Source: Clostridium sp. CAG:448 (GTDB taxonomy: Bacteria > Bacillota > Clostridia > Oscillospirales > CAG-272). Taken from it: a stretch of DNA of 14,645 nucleotides. The notes below the pieces were generated by a model. It did not search any database, was not told the origin of the DNA, and saw only the letters and a program-made list of their open reading frames with translations. Every line of letters starts with the position of its first letter. Position 1 is the first letter of the stretch. The stretch covers positions 13,640 through 28,284 of the forward strand of contig FR890554.1 of NCBI GenBank assembly GCA_000433415.1. Direction: 5' to 3'. The translations under genes were made by a program, and so were the position numbers. Below are positions 1 through 5,776 of this stretch, in pieces.

Positions 1-1059
1 GGCGAGGTTCTTCGCGCCGGGGATGTCGGCTATGTGACCGCGTCCATCAAGACGGTCGGAGAGACACGGGTCGGTGATACCGTCACAAGCGCACTGAATC
101 CGACCAAAGAGGCGCTACCCGGATTCAAAGCGGCACAACCGATGGTGTTTGCAGGTATTTATCCGGAGGACGGTGCACGGTACGGAGATCTGCGGGATGC
201 GCTTGAAAAATTGCAGCTCAACGATGCCGCGCTGCAGTTTGAACCGGAAACCTCCATTGCGCTCGGCTTTGGATACCGCTGCGGATTTTTGGGACTGCTG
301 CATATGGAAATCATTGAAGAGCGGTTGGAGCGGGAATTCAATCTGGATCTGATTACGACTGCCCCCAGCGTTATTTACGAGATCAAAAACCGCAAGGGAC
401 AGACACTCCGGATTGACAACCCGTCGAATTTCCCGCCTGCCGATGATATTGTTGAGGCGCTTGAACCGGTTGTCAGCGCCAATATCATCACACCGTCGGA
501 GTATGTGGGCGGCTTGATGGATCTTTGCCAGGATCGCCGCGGTGTGTTCATTGATATGAAATACCTGGATCAGAAGCGGGTAGAATTGCACTATGAGTTA
601 CCGCTCAACGAGATCATTTATGATTTTTTTGATGTGCTGAAGGGGCGCTCACGCGGGTATGCTTCCCTGGATTATGAATTCAAGGAATACCGACCGAGCA
701 AGCTGGTGAAGCTTGATTTTCTGCTCAACGGGGAGCAGGTGGATGCGCTTTCGTTCATCGTGCATGAGGATAAAGCTTATCCGCGTGCGCGCAAAATTGC
801 GGAAAAGCTGAAGGAGAATATTCCGCGTCAACTGTTTGAAATTCCGATTCAGGCGGCAATCGGTTCCCGCATTATTGCGCGTGAAACGGTAAAGGCGATG
901 CGTAAGGATGTGCTTGCCAAATGCTACGGCGGCGATGTGACGCGGAAGAAAAAGCTGCTTGAAAAGCAAAAGGAAGGGAAAAAGCGCATGCGGCAGTTCG
1001 GCTCCGTATCGCTGTCCTCCGATGCCTTTATTGCCGTTCTCAAGCTGGGAGACGACTGA
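1..1059 (+). CDS. lepA: Elongation factor 4 (LepA), 5'-truncated by window edge
   Basis: The reading frame is open from base 1, so the gene continues upstream; 352 residues are present out of about 600 usual for the family. LepA/EF4 is a ribosome-associated GTPase related to EF-G that acts on translating or initiating ribosomes in the cytoplasm or at the membrane. The visible part lacks the G domain. It begins in domain II (AGDVGYVTASIKTV, then TRVGDTVT) and continues through the EF-G-like domains, with the family-typical stretches FAGIYPEDG, LGFGYRCGFLGLLHMEI and APSVIYE. It ends with the lysine/arginine-rich LepA C-terminal domain (VTRKKKLLEKQKEGKKRMRQ). There is no internal stop. The stop codon TGA at 1057-1059 overlaps the hemW start by one base, so the two are probably co-transcribed and translationally coupled. 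The upstream promoter lies outside the window. Confidence 0.97.
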   Translation, partial: GEVLRAGDVGYVTASIKTVGETRVGDTVTSALNPTKEALPGFKAAQPMVFAGIYPEDGARYGDLRDALEKLQLNDAALQFEPETSIALGFGYRCGFLGLLHMEIIEERLEREFNLDLITTAPSVIYEIKNRKGQTLRIDNPSNFPPADDIVEALEPVVSANIITPSEYVGGLMDLCQDRRGVFIDMKYLDQKRVELHYELPLNEIIYDFFDVLKGRSRGYASLDYEFKEYRPSKLVKLDFLLNGEQVDALSFIVHEDKAYPRARKIAEKLKENIPRQLFEIPIQAAIGSRIIARETVKAMRKDVLAKCYGGDVTRKKKLLEKQKEGKKRMRQFGSVSLSSDAFIAVLKLGDD

Positions 1060-2231
1060 TGTCCGTTATGCGCAGACCGTTGGGAATCTATCTGCACATT
1101 CCTTTTTGCAAAAGCAAGTGCGGGTATTGTGACTTTTGTTCCTTTCCCGGCGTGAGTGGGACGGACAGAAGCCTGTATGTGCGGGAATTGGTTAAGGACC
1201 TGCGCCGATGGGGAGAGAAGATCGGTGCGGATTATACGGTTGATACCGTCTATTTCGGCGGCGGAACGCCGACTCTTTTGTTGCCGTCGGAGTTTGAAGC
1301 ACTGCTTGCGGCGCTCAGTGACGCATTTTCGGTAGCACCGGGTGCGGAAATCACCGCCGAATGCAACCCGGGTAGCGTGGACCGTGACTATCTGGCGGCA
1401 CTGCGTGCGAGCGGGGTCAACCGTTTAAGCGTCGGTGTGCAAAGCGCGGTGGATGCGGAATTGCAGGCGCTCGGTCGGATTCATACGTTTTCGCGGGCAC
1501 GGGAAACCTTTGCGGACGCACATGCGGTCGGGTTTGACAATCTGTCTGCCGATCTGATGTTCGGCATTCCGTTGCAGACCAAAGAGAGCCTGTCTGCTTC
1601 GCTGGATGCTTTTTGCGGTCTTGGCATCCGACATCTCTCTGCGTATTGCCTGAAGATTGAACCGGGGACTCCTTTCGCGCGTATGGGCAACAGTCTCCGG
1701 GTGCCGGATGATGATACCGATGCCGATATGTACGAGCAGATTGTCGAAACGCTCCGCGCACGCGGGCTTGAACGGTACGAAATCAGTAATTTTTGCATGC
1801 CGGGGTTTGCATCGGTACATAACGGGAAATACTGGAATTGTGATGATTATCTCGGGCTGGGCGTTTCCGCACATTCCTATTTGCACGGCGTCCGTTTCGC
1901 CATCGCACGCGATCTGCCGGCTTTCCTTGCCGGTCAGCGGCAGGAGACGGAGCATGCGGAAATTGACGACAACGACCGTCTGTGCGAGTATGTGATGCTA
2001 CGCATGCGCCTTGCACAGGGGATTCTTTTGCGGGAGGCAGAAGAACGGTTCCCGTTCTGCGATTTTGCGGCGCGTTTCCGTCATCGCCTGCAACCGTATA
2101 TTGGCGGCGGGTTTGTGATTTGGGAGCAAACGGAAAGCGGAATACGCTGCCGCTTTTCGGAAAAAGGTTTTTTTGTCAGCAACACAATTCTGTCGGATGT
2201 TTTGGATTTTGATGAACCTGTGTCGGAATAG
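1059..2231 (+). CDS. hemW: Radical SAM heme chaperone HemW (HemN-like)
   Basis: This 390-residue protein is a member of the HemN/HemW radical SAM family. HemW proteins bind heme and a 4Fe-4S cluster and are thought to deliver heme to acceptor proteins; many genomes mislabel them as oxygen-independent coproporphyrinogen III oxidase. The N-terminus has the classical YLHIPFC..C..CDF region with the cluster cysteines at C17, C21 and C24 and a further cysteine at C27. The SAM-binding GGGTPT is at 67-72, followed by the family signature around SVGVQS and LGRIH. The length is typical (about 380). The start ATG shares its A with the lepA stop (TGATG), the usual lepA-hemW arrangement in Firmicutes; a second in-frame ATG lies three codons in. 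The pattern after C24 (CDFCSF) suggests HemW rather than true HemN, but sequence alone cannot exclude the enzyme. The stop is TAG, and no clear terminator follows. Confidence 0.93.
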   Translation: MSVMRRPLGIYLHIPFCKSKCGYCDFCSFPGVSGTDRSLYVRELVKDLRRWGEKIGADYTVDTVYFGGGTPTLLLPSEFEALLAALSDAFSVAPGAEITAECNPGSVDRDYLAALRASGVNRLSVGVQSAVDAELQALGRIHTFSRARETFADAHAVGFDNLSADLMFGIPLQTKESLSASLDAFCGLGIRHLSAYCLKIEPGTPFARMGNSLRVPDDDTDADMYEQIVETLRARGLERYEISNFCMPGFASVHNGKYWNCDDYLGLGVSAHSYLHGVRFAIARDLPAFLAGQRQETEHAEIDDNDRLCEYVMLRMRLAQGILLREAEERFPFCDFAARFRHRLQPYIGGGFVIWEQTESGIRCRFSEKGFFVSNTILSDVLDFDEPVSE

Positions 2232-2276
2232 CGGGAAAGAAGGACAGGTTGCCGGCAAAAAAGTGACGAAAACCTC

Positions 2277-2305
2277 TTGACTTTCGGGCAACGGTCTGTT
2301 ATAAT
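2277..2305 (+). promoter_or_regulatory. Sigma-A promoter for the DUF1292 gene
   Basis: The -35 is TTGACT (2277-2282) and the -10 is TATAAT (2300-2305), separated by exactly 17 bp. A TG at 2297-2298 makes an extended -10. The start of transcription is expected near 2312, giving a leader of under 30 nt. Confidence 0.88.
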
Positions 2306-2340
2306 GGTCACAAAGGGAAGAGAAAGGACGTACAAGAGCA

Positions 2341-2664
2341 ATGAGTGAAAATACGCTGAATCAGAACAATGAGAATGAGGAAGAATTGGAAAGCGAAGTG
2401 TATACGCTGACCGATGAGAACGGTGACGAGCACGATTTTGAACTGCTTGCGCAGGCAGAGATCGAGGGGGTCACTTACCTTGCCATGATTCCCGTTGAGG
2501 AGCAGGACGAAGAAGCGGATACCTTTGAGTACATTATCCTGAAGGGACAGACCGATGAAAACGGTGAGGACGTATATCTGACTATTGATGACGACGACGA
2601 GTTTGAAAAGGTGGCGGATTACTTTGACGATCTGCTCAGCCAGATTGACTATGACCAGGAATAA
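2341..2664 (+). CDS. DUF1292 family protein (YrzB-like)
   Basis: This is a 107-residue, strongly acidic cytoplasmic protein of unknown function. The core resembles the DUF1292 pattern of Firmicutes: a TLTDENGDEHDFELL segment, then EGVTYLAMIPVEE, then YIILKGQTDENGEDVYLTID, and an acidic tail rich in D and E. The first 20 residues are low-complexity (N/E-rich). There is no signal peptide or membrane segment. The gene has its own consensus promoter at 2277-2305. A purine-rich AGAAAGGA at 2321-2328 is the likely ribosome binding site, about 12 nt from the ATG, somewhat distant. DUF1292 genes often sit next to ruvX (yrrK) in Firmicutes, but not here. The domain assignment is from remembered family patterns; no function is claimed. 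Confidence 0.85.
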   Translation: MSENTLNQNNENEEELESEVYTLTDENGDEHDFELLAQAEIEGVTYLAMIPVEEQDEEADTFEYIILKGQTDENGEDVYLTIDDDDEFEKVADYFDDLLSQIDYDQE

Positions 2665-2686
2665 GATGCAGTAACAGTGTCGGGTG

Positions 2687-2702
2687 ACCGGAGTATTCCG
2701 GT
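2687..2702 (+). other. Short perfect hairpin downstream of DUF1292
   Basis: ACCGGA (2687-2692) pairs with TCCGGT (2697-2702) around a GTAT loop. Only three T residues follow (2705-2707), so it is at best a weak terminator for the DUF1292 gene. It could also protect the 3' end of that message. Confidence 0.35.
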
Positions 2703-2734
2703 GATTTCCCCTGCTTAGTGCGTGATAATCTGTA

Positions 2735-2905
2735 ATTGTGACCCACATCAGATTAAAGGAGTCCGATTCGCGCGATGGTTTGCAGACCTCCCGCATTTCT
2801 TGCGGTTGACTTGTCCCGGAGAAACGGCGGAAGCTGGGAGCAGTAAAGTCGCGGATAGGACACCGCCCTGGAAGAAACAGGGTTCCGTTTTATGGGTTAC
2901 ACGGC
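2735..2905 (+). ncRNA. Candidate structured RNA with 6S-like architecture
   Basis: The roughly 314-base gap between the DUF1292 and Nudix genes has no convincing protein gene but folds well. Its ends pair over 9 bp (TGTGACCCA 2737-2745 with TGGGTTACA 2893-2901). Inside is an unpaired 5' strand (2746-2760) opposite a 3' strand that carries a small hairpin (CCCTG 2866-2870 with CAGGG 2878-2882). Beyond this is an apical arm starting GTCC 2761-2764 with GGAC 2858-2861, then CGCG 2769-2772 with CGCG 2850-2853 across a symmetric 4x4 loop. The arm also contains hairpin CCGCA/TGCGG (2791-2805). A closing stem, a large central bubble with a 3'-side hairpin, and a long arm is the layout of 6S RNA, which mimics an open promoter and binds RNA polymerase. 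A GATAAT at 2724-2729 could be its -10 box, but the -35 is poor. The closing stem is short for 6S, and the element could instead be a cis-acting leader of the Nudix gene. Boundaries are estimates. Confidence 0.45.
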
Positions 2906-2924
2906 TCGGTGGGGGTAGTATAGC

Positions 2925-2965
2925 AGAAAGCAGTCGCAACGTTGTCCGTTGCGGCTTTCTTTTAT
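2925..2965 (+). terminator. Intrinsic terminator between the structured RNA and the Nudix gene
   Basis: The outer stem is AGAAAGC (2925-2931) with GCTTTCT (2954-2960). The inner stem is CGCAAC (2935-2940) with GTTGCG (2948-2953). There is a 3-base bulge on the 5' side and a 7-base loop, then T residues at 2960-2963. It ends only about 3 nt before the Nudix ribosome binding site, an attenuator-like position. Confidence 0.82.
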
Positions 2966-2968
2966 AGT

Positions 2969-2973
2969 GGAGG
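2969..2973 (+). promoter_or_regulatory. Ribosome binding site fixing the Nudix gene start
   Basis: GGAGG lies 5 nt upstream of ATG 2979. It decides for this ATG over an in-frame TTG at 2949 that lies inside the terminator stem. Confidence 0.85.
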
Positions 2974-2978
2974 TTTTG

Positions 2979-3905
2979 ATGGAATATTGGGATATTTATG
3001 ACAGCCGGAGAAGAAAAACGGGGAAAACCGTGCAAAGAGGAACTCCGCTTTTGCCGGGGGAATACCACCTGGTCGTCCATATCTGCCTATTCGGAAGCGA
3101 CGGGCGGATGCTGATTCAGCGCCGCCAGCCTTTCAAGGCGGGATTTCCGGGGCTCTGGGATCTCAGCGCAACCGGAAGCGCGGTTGCCGGGGAAGACAGT
3201 GCGCAGGCAGCTCAAAGAGAACTGTCTGAGGAACTGGGAGTCAGGATTGATTTTGCGGACATACGACCTTATATAACCTTCTACCGGGAGTACGGATTTG
3301 TGGATGTATATGTGCTGACGGCGGATCCCGGCGTGCTGTGCTTGCAGGAAGAAGAGGTGATAGAAGCTCGTTTTGCAACGGAGGAGGAAATCTGCGCATT
3401 GATTGACGCAGGTGATTTTGTCCCGTTTGAAAGGGCATATATTTCGCTTTTGTTTTCCATGTGCCGCCGTGGAAATGCAACTGTTACAGTTGCGCAAACG
3501 CCCGGCATTCTGTACTGTGACGAGGGCGATGTCCTGACGGTTACGGGCTTTTCCGGAAGCGATAAAACCGTTGTGATTCCGTCTTTCTTCGATGGAAAGC
3601 CGGTGCGGACGATCGGGGAGGGCGCCTTTGCGGGATGTACCGACCTGTGCGGAGTCTTTTTGCCGCATGGGTTACAGGTGATTGGCAAGCGGGCTTTTGC
3701 GGGGTGTACGGGCTTGCGGTCCCTGATTTTGCCGGGAACGTTGGAGCATATCGGAGAGAGCGCCTTCTCGGGGTGTTGCGCATTGACGGAGTTCCGCTAT
3801 GCCGCCGTTGCCGCACGCTGGGAAACCGTCCGCAAGGAATCCGGCTGGGATGAGGGACTGCCGATGTATCTGCTGGTCTGCCGCGACCGCTCCATCGGCA
3901 AATGA
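2979..3905 (+). CDS. Nudix hydrolase with C-terminal BspA-like leucine-rich repeats
   Basis: This is a 308-residue predicted cytoplasmic protein in two parts. Residues 1 to about 165 are a Nudix hydrolase of the kind starting EYWDIYD..G..TG. The Nudix box is complete at 66-88 (G, five residues, E72, seven residues, then RELSEELGV with metal-binding E84 and E85). It should therefore be an active pyrophosphohydrolase or isomerase-type enzyme; the substrate cannot be read from the sequence. Residues about 185-272 carry LRR_5 (BspA-like) repeats of 23 residues: IGEGAFAGCTDL from 212, IGKRAFAGCTGL from 235 and IGESAFSGCCAL from 258. These are usually found in secreted or surface proteins, yet there is no signal peptide here. 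The start is set by GGAGG at 2969-2973. No promoter is visible between the terminator at 2925-2965 and the gene, so it probably depends on read-through. The fusion is unusual. Confidence 0.9.
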   Translation: MEYWDIYDSRRRKTGKTVQRGTPLLPGEYHLVVHICLFGSDGRMLIQRRQPFKAGFPGLWDLSATGSAVAGEDSAQAAQRELSEELGVRIDFADIRPYITFYREYGFVDVYVLTADPGVLCLQEEEVIEARFATEEEICALIDAGDFVPFERAYISLLFSMCRRGNATVTVAQTPGILYCDEGDVLTVTGFSGSDKTVVIPSFFDGKPVRTIGEGAFAGCTDLCGVFLPHGLQVIGKRAFAGCTGLRSLILPGTLEHIGESAFSGCCALTEFRYAAVAARWETVRKESGWDEGLPMYLLVCRDRSIGK

Positions 3906-3916
3906 ATATTTTACAT

Positions 3917-3950
3917 AACAGCCTTTCGGTTATCGGAGGCTGTTTTCTTT
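3917..3950 (+). terminator. Intrinsic terminator of the Nudix-LRR gene
   Basis: AACAGCCT (3917-3924) pairs with AGGCTGTT (3937-3944) around a 12-base loop, followed by the T-rich run TTCTTT to 3950. Confidence 0.88.
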
Positions 3951-3984
3951 GCGCTGTGCACCTGAAATCTTGAGCCTCTTTTTC

Positions 3985-4013
3985 TTGACAATCCGGTGTG
4001 CAGATGTTATAAT
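3985..4013 (+). promoter_or_regulatory. Consensus sigma-A promoter of the hprK operon
   Basis: A perfect TTGACA (3985-3990) and a perfect TATAAT (4008-4013) are separated by 17 bp, with TG at 4005-4006 giving an extended -10. Transcription is expected to begin near 4020, leaving a leader of about 149 nt before hprK. No catabolite-response element was recognised nearby. Confidence 0.93.
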
Positions 4014-4019
4014 AAAGAC

Positions 4020-4168
4020 ATCCGTTCCCGGTTGCGGAGCGGAAGGAAAGCGAAAGGATGCGCAGGGCGGAAATTGCCGTGGCGCGGAACCTTTTTTGTA
4101 ATCGGATATGGTAAAAACAGTTCCGGCTTGCGTGCCGGATAAATGATTGAACGGAAAGGAAAAAGAAA
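4020..4168 (+). promoter_or_regulatory. Untranslated leader of hprK with small hairpins and a possible 18-codon ORF
   Basis: The leader contains a 6-bp hairpin, TCCGGC (4122-4127) with GCCGGA (4134-4139). There is also a weaker long-range pairing, GGTT plus GCG (4030-4036) with CGC plus AACC (4083-4091), directly before six T residues (4092-4097), which could be a weak attenuator. A short frame at 4058-4114 could encode an 18-residue peptide beginning MRRAEIAV, but its ribosome binding site is not convincing. AAAGGA at 4155-4160 is the hprK ribosome binding site. Confidence 0.35.
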
Positions 4169-5119
4169 ATGGAAGAGGGAGCAGATAAGGAAGTACGGTA
4201 TATTTCTCTGCAACAGATCGAGGAGGAATTTTCCTTTGAGCGGATTTATGTGCCGGACGATTATGCGGCAATTAAGATCAATACGCCGGAGGTGAGTCGT
4301 CCCGGACTTGCGTTGGCAGGGTTTTACGGGATTTTTGATGCGGAACGCATTCAGATGATCGGCAACGCCGAGCATCGGTATCTGGACGGTTTGGACGAGC
4401 GGACTAGGGACTGCAAACTGCGTGCGTTTATCGATGCGCACCCCGTTGCGGTGCTCTTTACCACCAGTTTGCCCGTTTATCCCGCTTTGATTGAGGAGGC
4501 GCAAAAGGTCGGTGTCCCGATCTGGCGGACAGGCGAGAAAACCAGCCCGATTATGGCAGCGCTGATCGGATCCCTGAACGATCACCTGGCGCCGCGCAAG
4601 TCAACGCATGGCGGATTGGTTGAAGTTTACGGCGAAGGACTTTTGTTGCTTGGTGACAGCGGCGTCGGTAAGAGTGAAACCGCGATTGAGCTTGTCAAGC
4701 GCGGACACCGTCTGATTGCCGATGATGTGGTGGATATCAAACGTATTTCCGACACGCAGCTGATCGGTGTGGCACCCGAAATTATCCGCCACTACATCGA
4801 GTTGCGCGGCATCGGAATTGTGGATGTATGCCGTCTGTTCGGTATGGGCGCGGTCAAGGAATCCCAGCAGATTGATCTTGTGATCAACCTGGAGCCCTGG
4901 GTTGAAGGGAAAATGTATGATCGGCTCGGCTTGGACGAACAGACAGTCAGTATCCTGGGTGTCAGCGTTCCGACTGTGACGATTCCCGTCAAGCCTGGGC
5001 GGAATCTGTCCATCATTCTGGAGGTTGCCGCTATGAATAACCGTCAGAAGCGGATGGGCTATAATACTGCCGAGGAATTCAACAAAAAACTGATGAAGCG
5101 GATGGGGATAGAGGATTGA
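4169..5119 (+). CDS. hprK: HPr kinase/phosphorylase
   Basis: This 316-residue protein matches bifunctional HPr kinase/phosphorylase. The enzyme phosphorylates and dephosphorylates a serine of the phosphocarrier HPr and so controls carbon catabolite repression through CcpA in Gram-positive bacteria. The N-terminal domain (about 1-135) is followed by THGGLVEVYG at 146-155, including the conserved histidine H147. The Walker A loop GDSGVGKS is at 162-169, followed by the acidic pair ADD (184-186). The HprK signature ELRGIGIVDV lies at 211-220, and the C-terminal region has a VPVKPGRN-like segment (TIPVKPGRNL). Length is typical (about 310). The start has AAAGGA 8 nt upstream. The gene is the first of a tight operon, and its stop TGA shares a base with the next ATG. 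The HPr gene itself is not in the window. Confidence 0.97.
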   Translation: MEEGADKEVRYISLQQIEEEFSFERIYVPDDYAAIKINTPEVSRPGLALAGFYGIFDAERIQMIGNAEHRYLDGLDERTRDCKLRAFIDAHPVAVLFTTSLPVYPALIEEAQKVGVPIWRTGEKTSPIMAALIGSLNDHLAPRKSTHGGLVEVYGEGLLLLGDSGVGKSETAIELVKRGHRLIADDVVDIKRISDTQLIGVAPEIIRHYIELRGIGIVDVCRLFGMGAVKESQQIDLVINLEPWVEGKMYDRLGLDEQTVSILGVSVPTVTIPVKPGRNLSIILEVAAMNNRQKRMGYNTAEEFNKKLMKRMGIED

Positions 5120-5760
5120 TGGAACCGATCCGGATTTACTGTGCGGCATCGGTGATACCGGACGAAGCGGAAGAGGCGCGGGCATGGGAGTTTCTGTCTG
5201 CCCGTTTTCCGGATTCTGCGGATTATTTTACCCCCTTGCGTGGAATGGGTAACCTGCAAAGCCGGATGGACAGTTTGTGCGTTCACCTGCTTCTCTCCCG
5301 CGTTTTGCCGCAAAGTGTGCGCGGTCTTTGCCGTGAGTCTGCGGGGAAACCCGTTTGCAGGGCGGGAGATGCCGCATTCAGCCTGACGCACGCAGACGGA
5401 TTTGTTCTGTGTGCCGTGTCGGAGGAAAACATATGCCTCGGAATTGATGCGGAGCCTGCGGACCGGATACCGGCACAAAGGGCTTTGCACATGGCAGGAC
5501 GCTTTTTTTCGGATTCCGAAGCGGCAAGCGTGACGGATGCCGAATCGTTTCTGTCCCTGTGGACGCGCAAGGAAGCGTATGTCAAGTATACCGGGCAGGG
5601 GATACGGGGGGATTTGCGGAATGTGCCGACCGATGACGGTGGGGAAGTGTCCTTTGCGTTCTATCGCGTAGGAAAACTGTTGGTTGCGCTTGCCTATCCG
5701 CGTATGTTGACAGCACCGAGTGGGGTGTGCCTTTATGAAAAATCTTTGTTTTCGTTTTGA
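5119..5760 (+). CDS. 4'-phosphopantetheinyl transferase, Sfp type
   Basis: This 213-residue enzyme is predicted to transfer 4'-phosphopantetheine from coenzyme A to a serine of a carrier protein (acyl, peptidyl or aryl carrier). The three family motifs are present: the substrate/CoA region GKPVCRAGDAAFSLTHADGF with H91, the metal-binding GIDAE at 108-112, and WTRKEAYVKYTGQG at 148-161 with E152. The N-terminal half is weakly conserved, as usual for the Sfp/Gsp group, whose length (about 220) it fits better than the 120-residue AcpS. The start ATG at 5119 overlaps the hprK stop by one base (TGATG), with AGAGGA just upstream; a TTG one codon earlier is less likely. There is no NRPS or PKS gene in the window, so the target is unknown. 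It may serve the fatty-acid ACP if AcpS is absent elsewhere. Confidence 0.9.
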   Translation: MEPIRIYCAASVIPDEAEEARAWEFLSARFPDSADYFTPLRGMGNLQSRMDSLCVHLLLSRVLPQSVRGLCRESAGKPVCRAGDAAFSLTHADGFVLCAVSEENICLGIDAEPADRIPAQRALHMAGRFFSDSEAASVTDAESFLSLWTRKEAYVKYTGQGIRGDLRNVPTDDGGEVSFAFYRVGKLLVALAYPRMLTAPSGVCLYEKSLFSF

Positions 5761-5764
5761 TATA

Positions 5765-5770
5765 AGGAGG
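5765..5770 (+). promoter_or_regulatory. Ribosome binding site fixing a GTG start for the DUF5107 gene
   Basis: AGGAGG lies 6 nt before GTG 5777-5779. In-frame ATG or alternative codons further upstream are inside the phosphopantetheinyl transferase gene and have no comparable site. Confidence 0.85.
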
Positions 5771-5776
5771 AAAGCC

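Noticed and set aside
2735..2965. T-box leader, SRP RNA, RNase P RNA or tmRNA in the intergenic region
   Set aside because: The T-box core (GGTGGNACCGCG), the SRP GGAAGGAAGCAGCC-like loop, the RNase P GAGGAAAGTCC core and the tmRNA ends are all absent.
2949..2978. In-frame TTG start 10 codons upstream of the Nudix ATG
   Set aside because: It lies inside the terminator stem and has no ribosome binding site, while ATG 2979 has GGAGG at ideal distance and gives the usual MEYWDIYD start.
4058..4114. Short leader-peptide gene before hprK
   Set aside because: It is not called as a gene: the purine tract touches the ATG or is oddly spaced, and the 18 residues show no regulatory codon run.
5720..5776. 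Upstream start for the DUF5107 protein inside the phosphopantetheinyl transferase gene
   Set aside because: GTG 5777 has a perfect AGGAGG 6 nt before it. The extra 19 residues overlap the previous gene and look unrelated.
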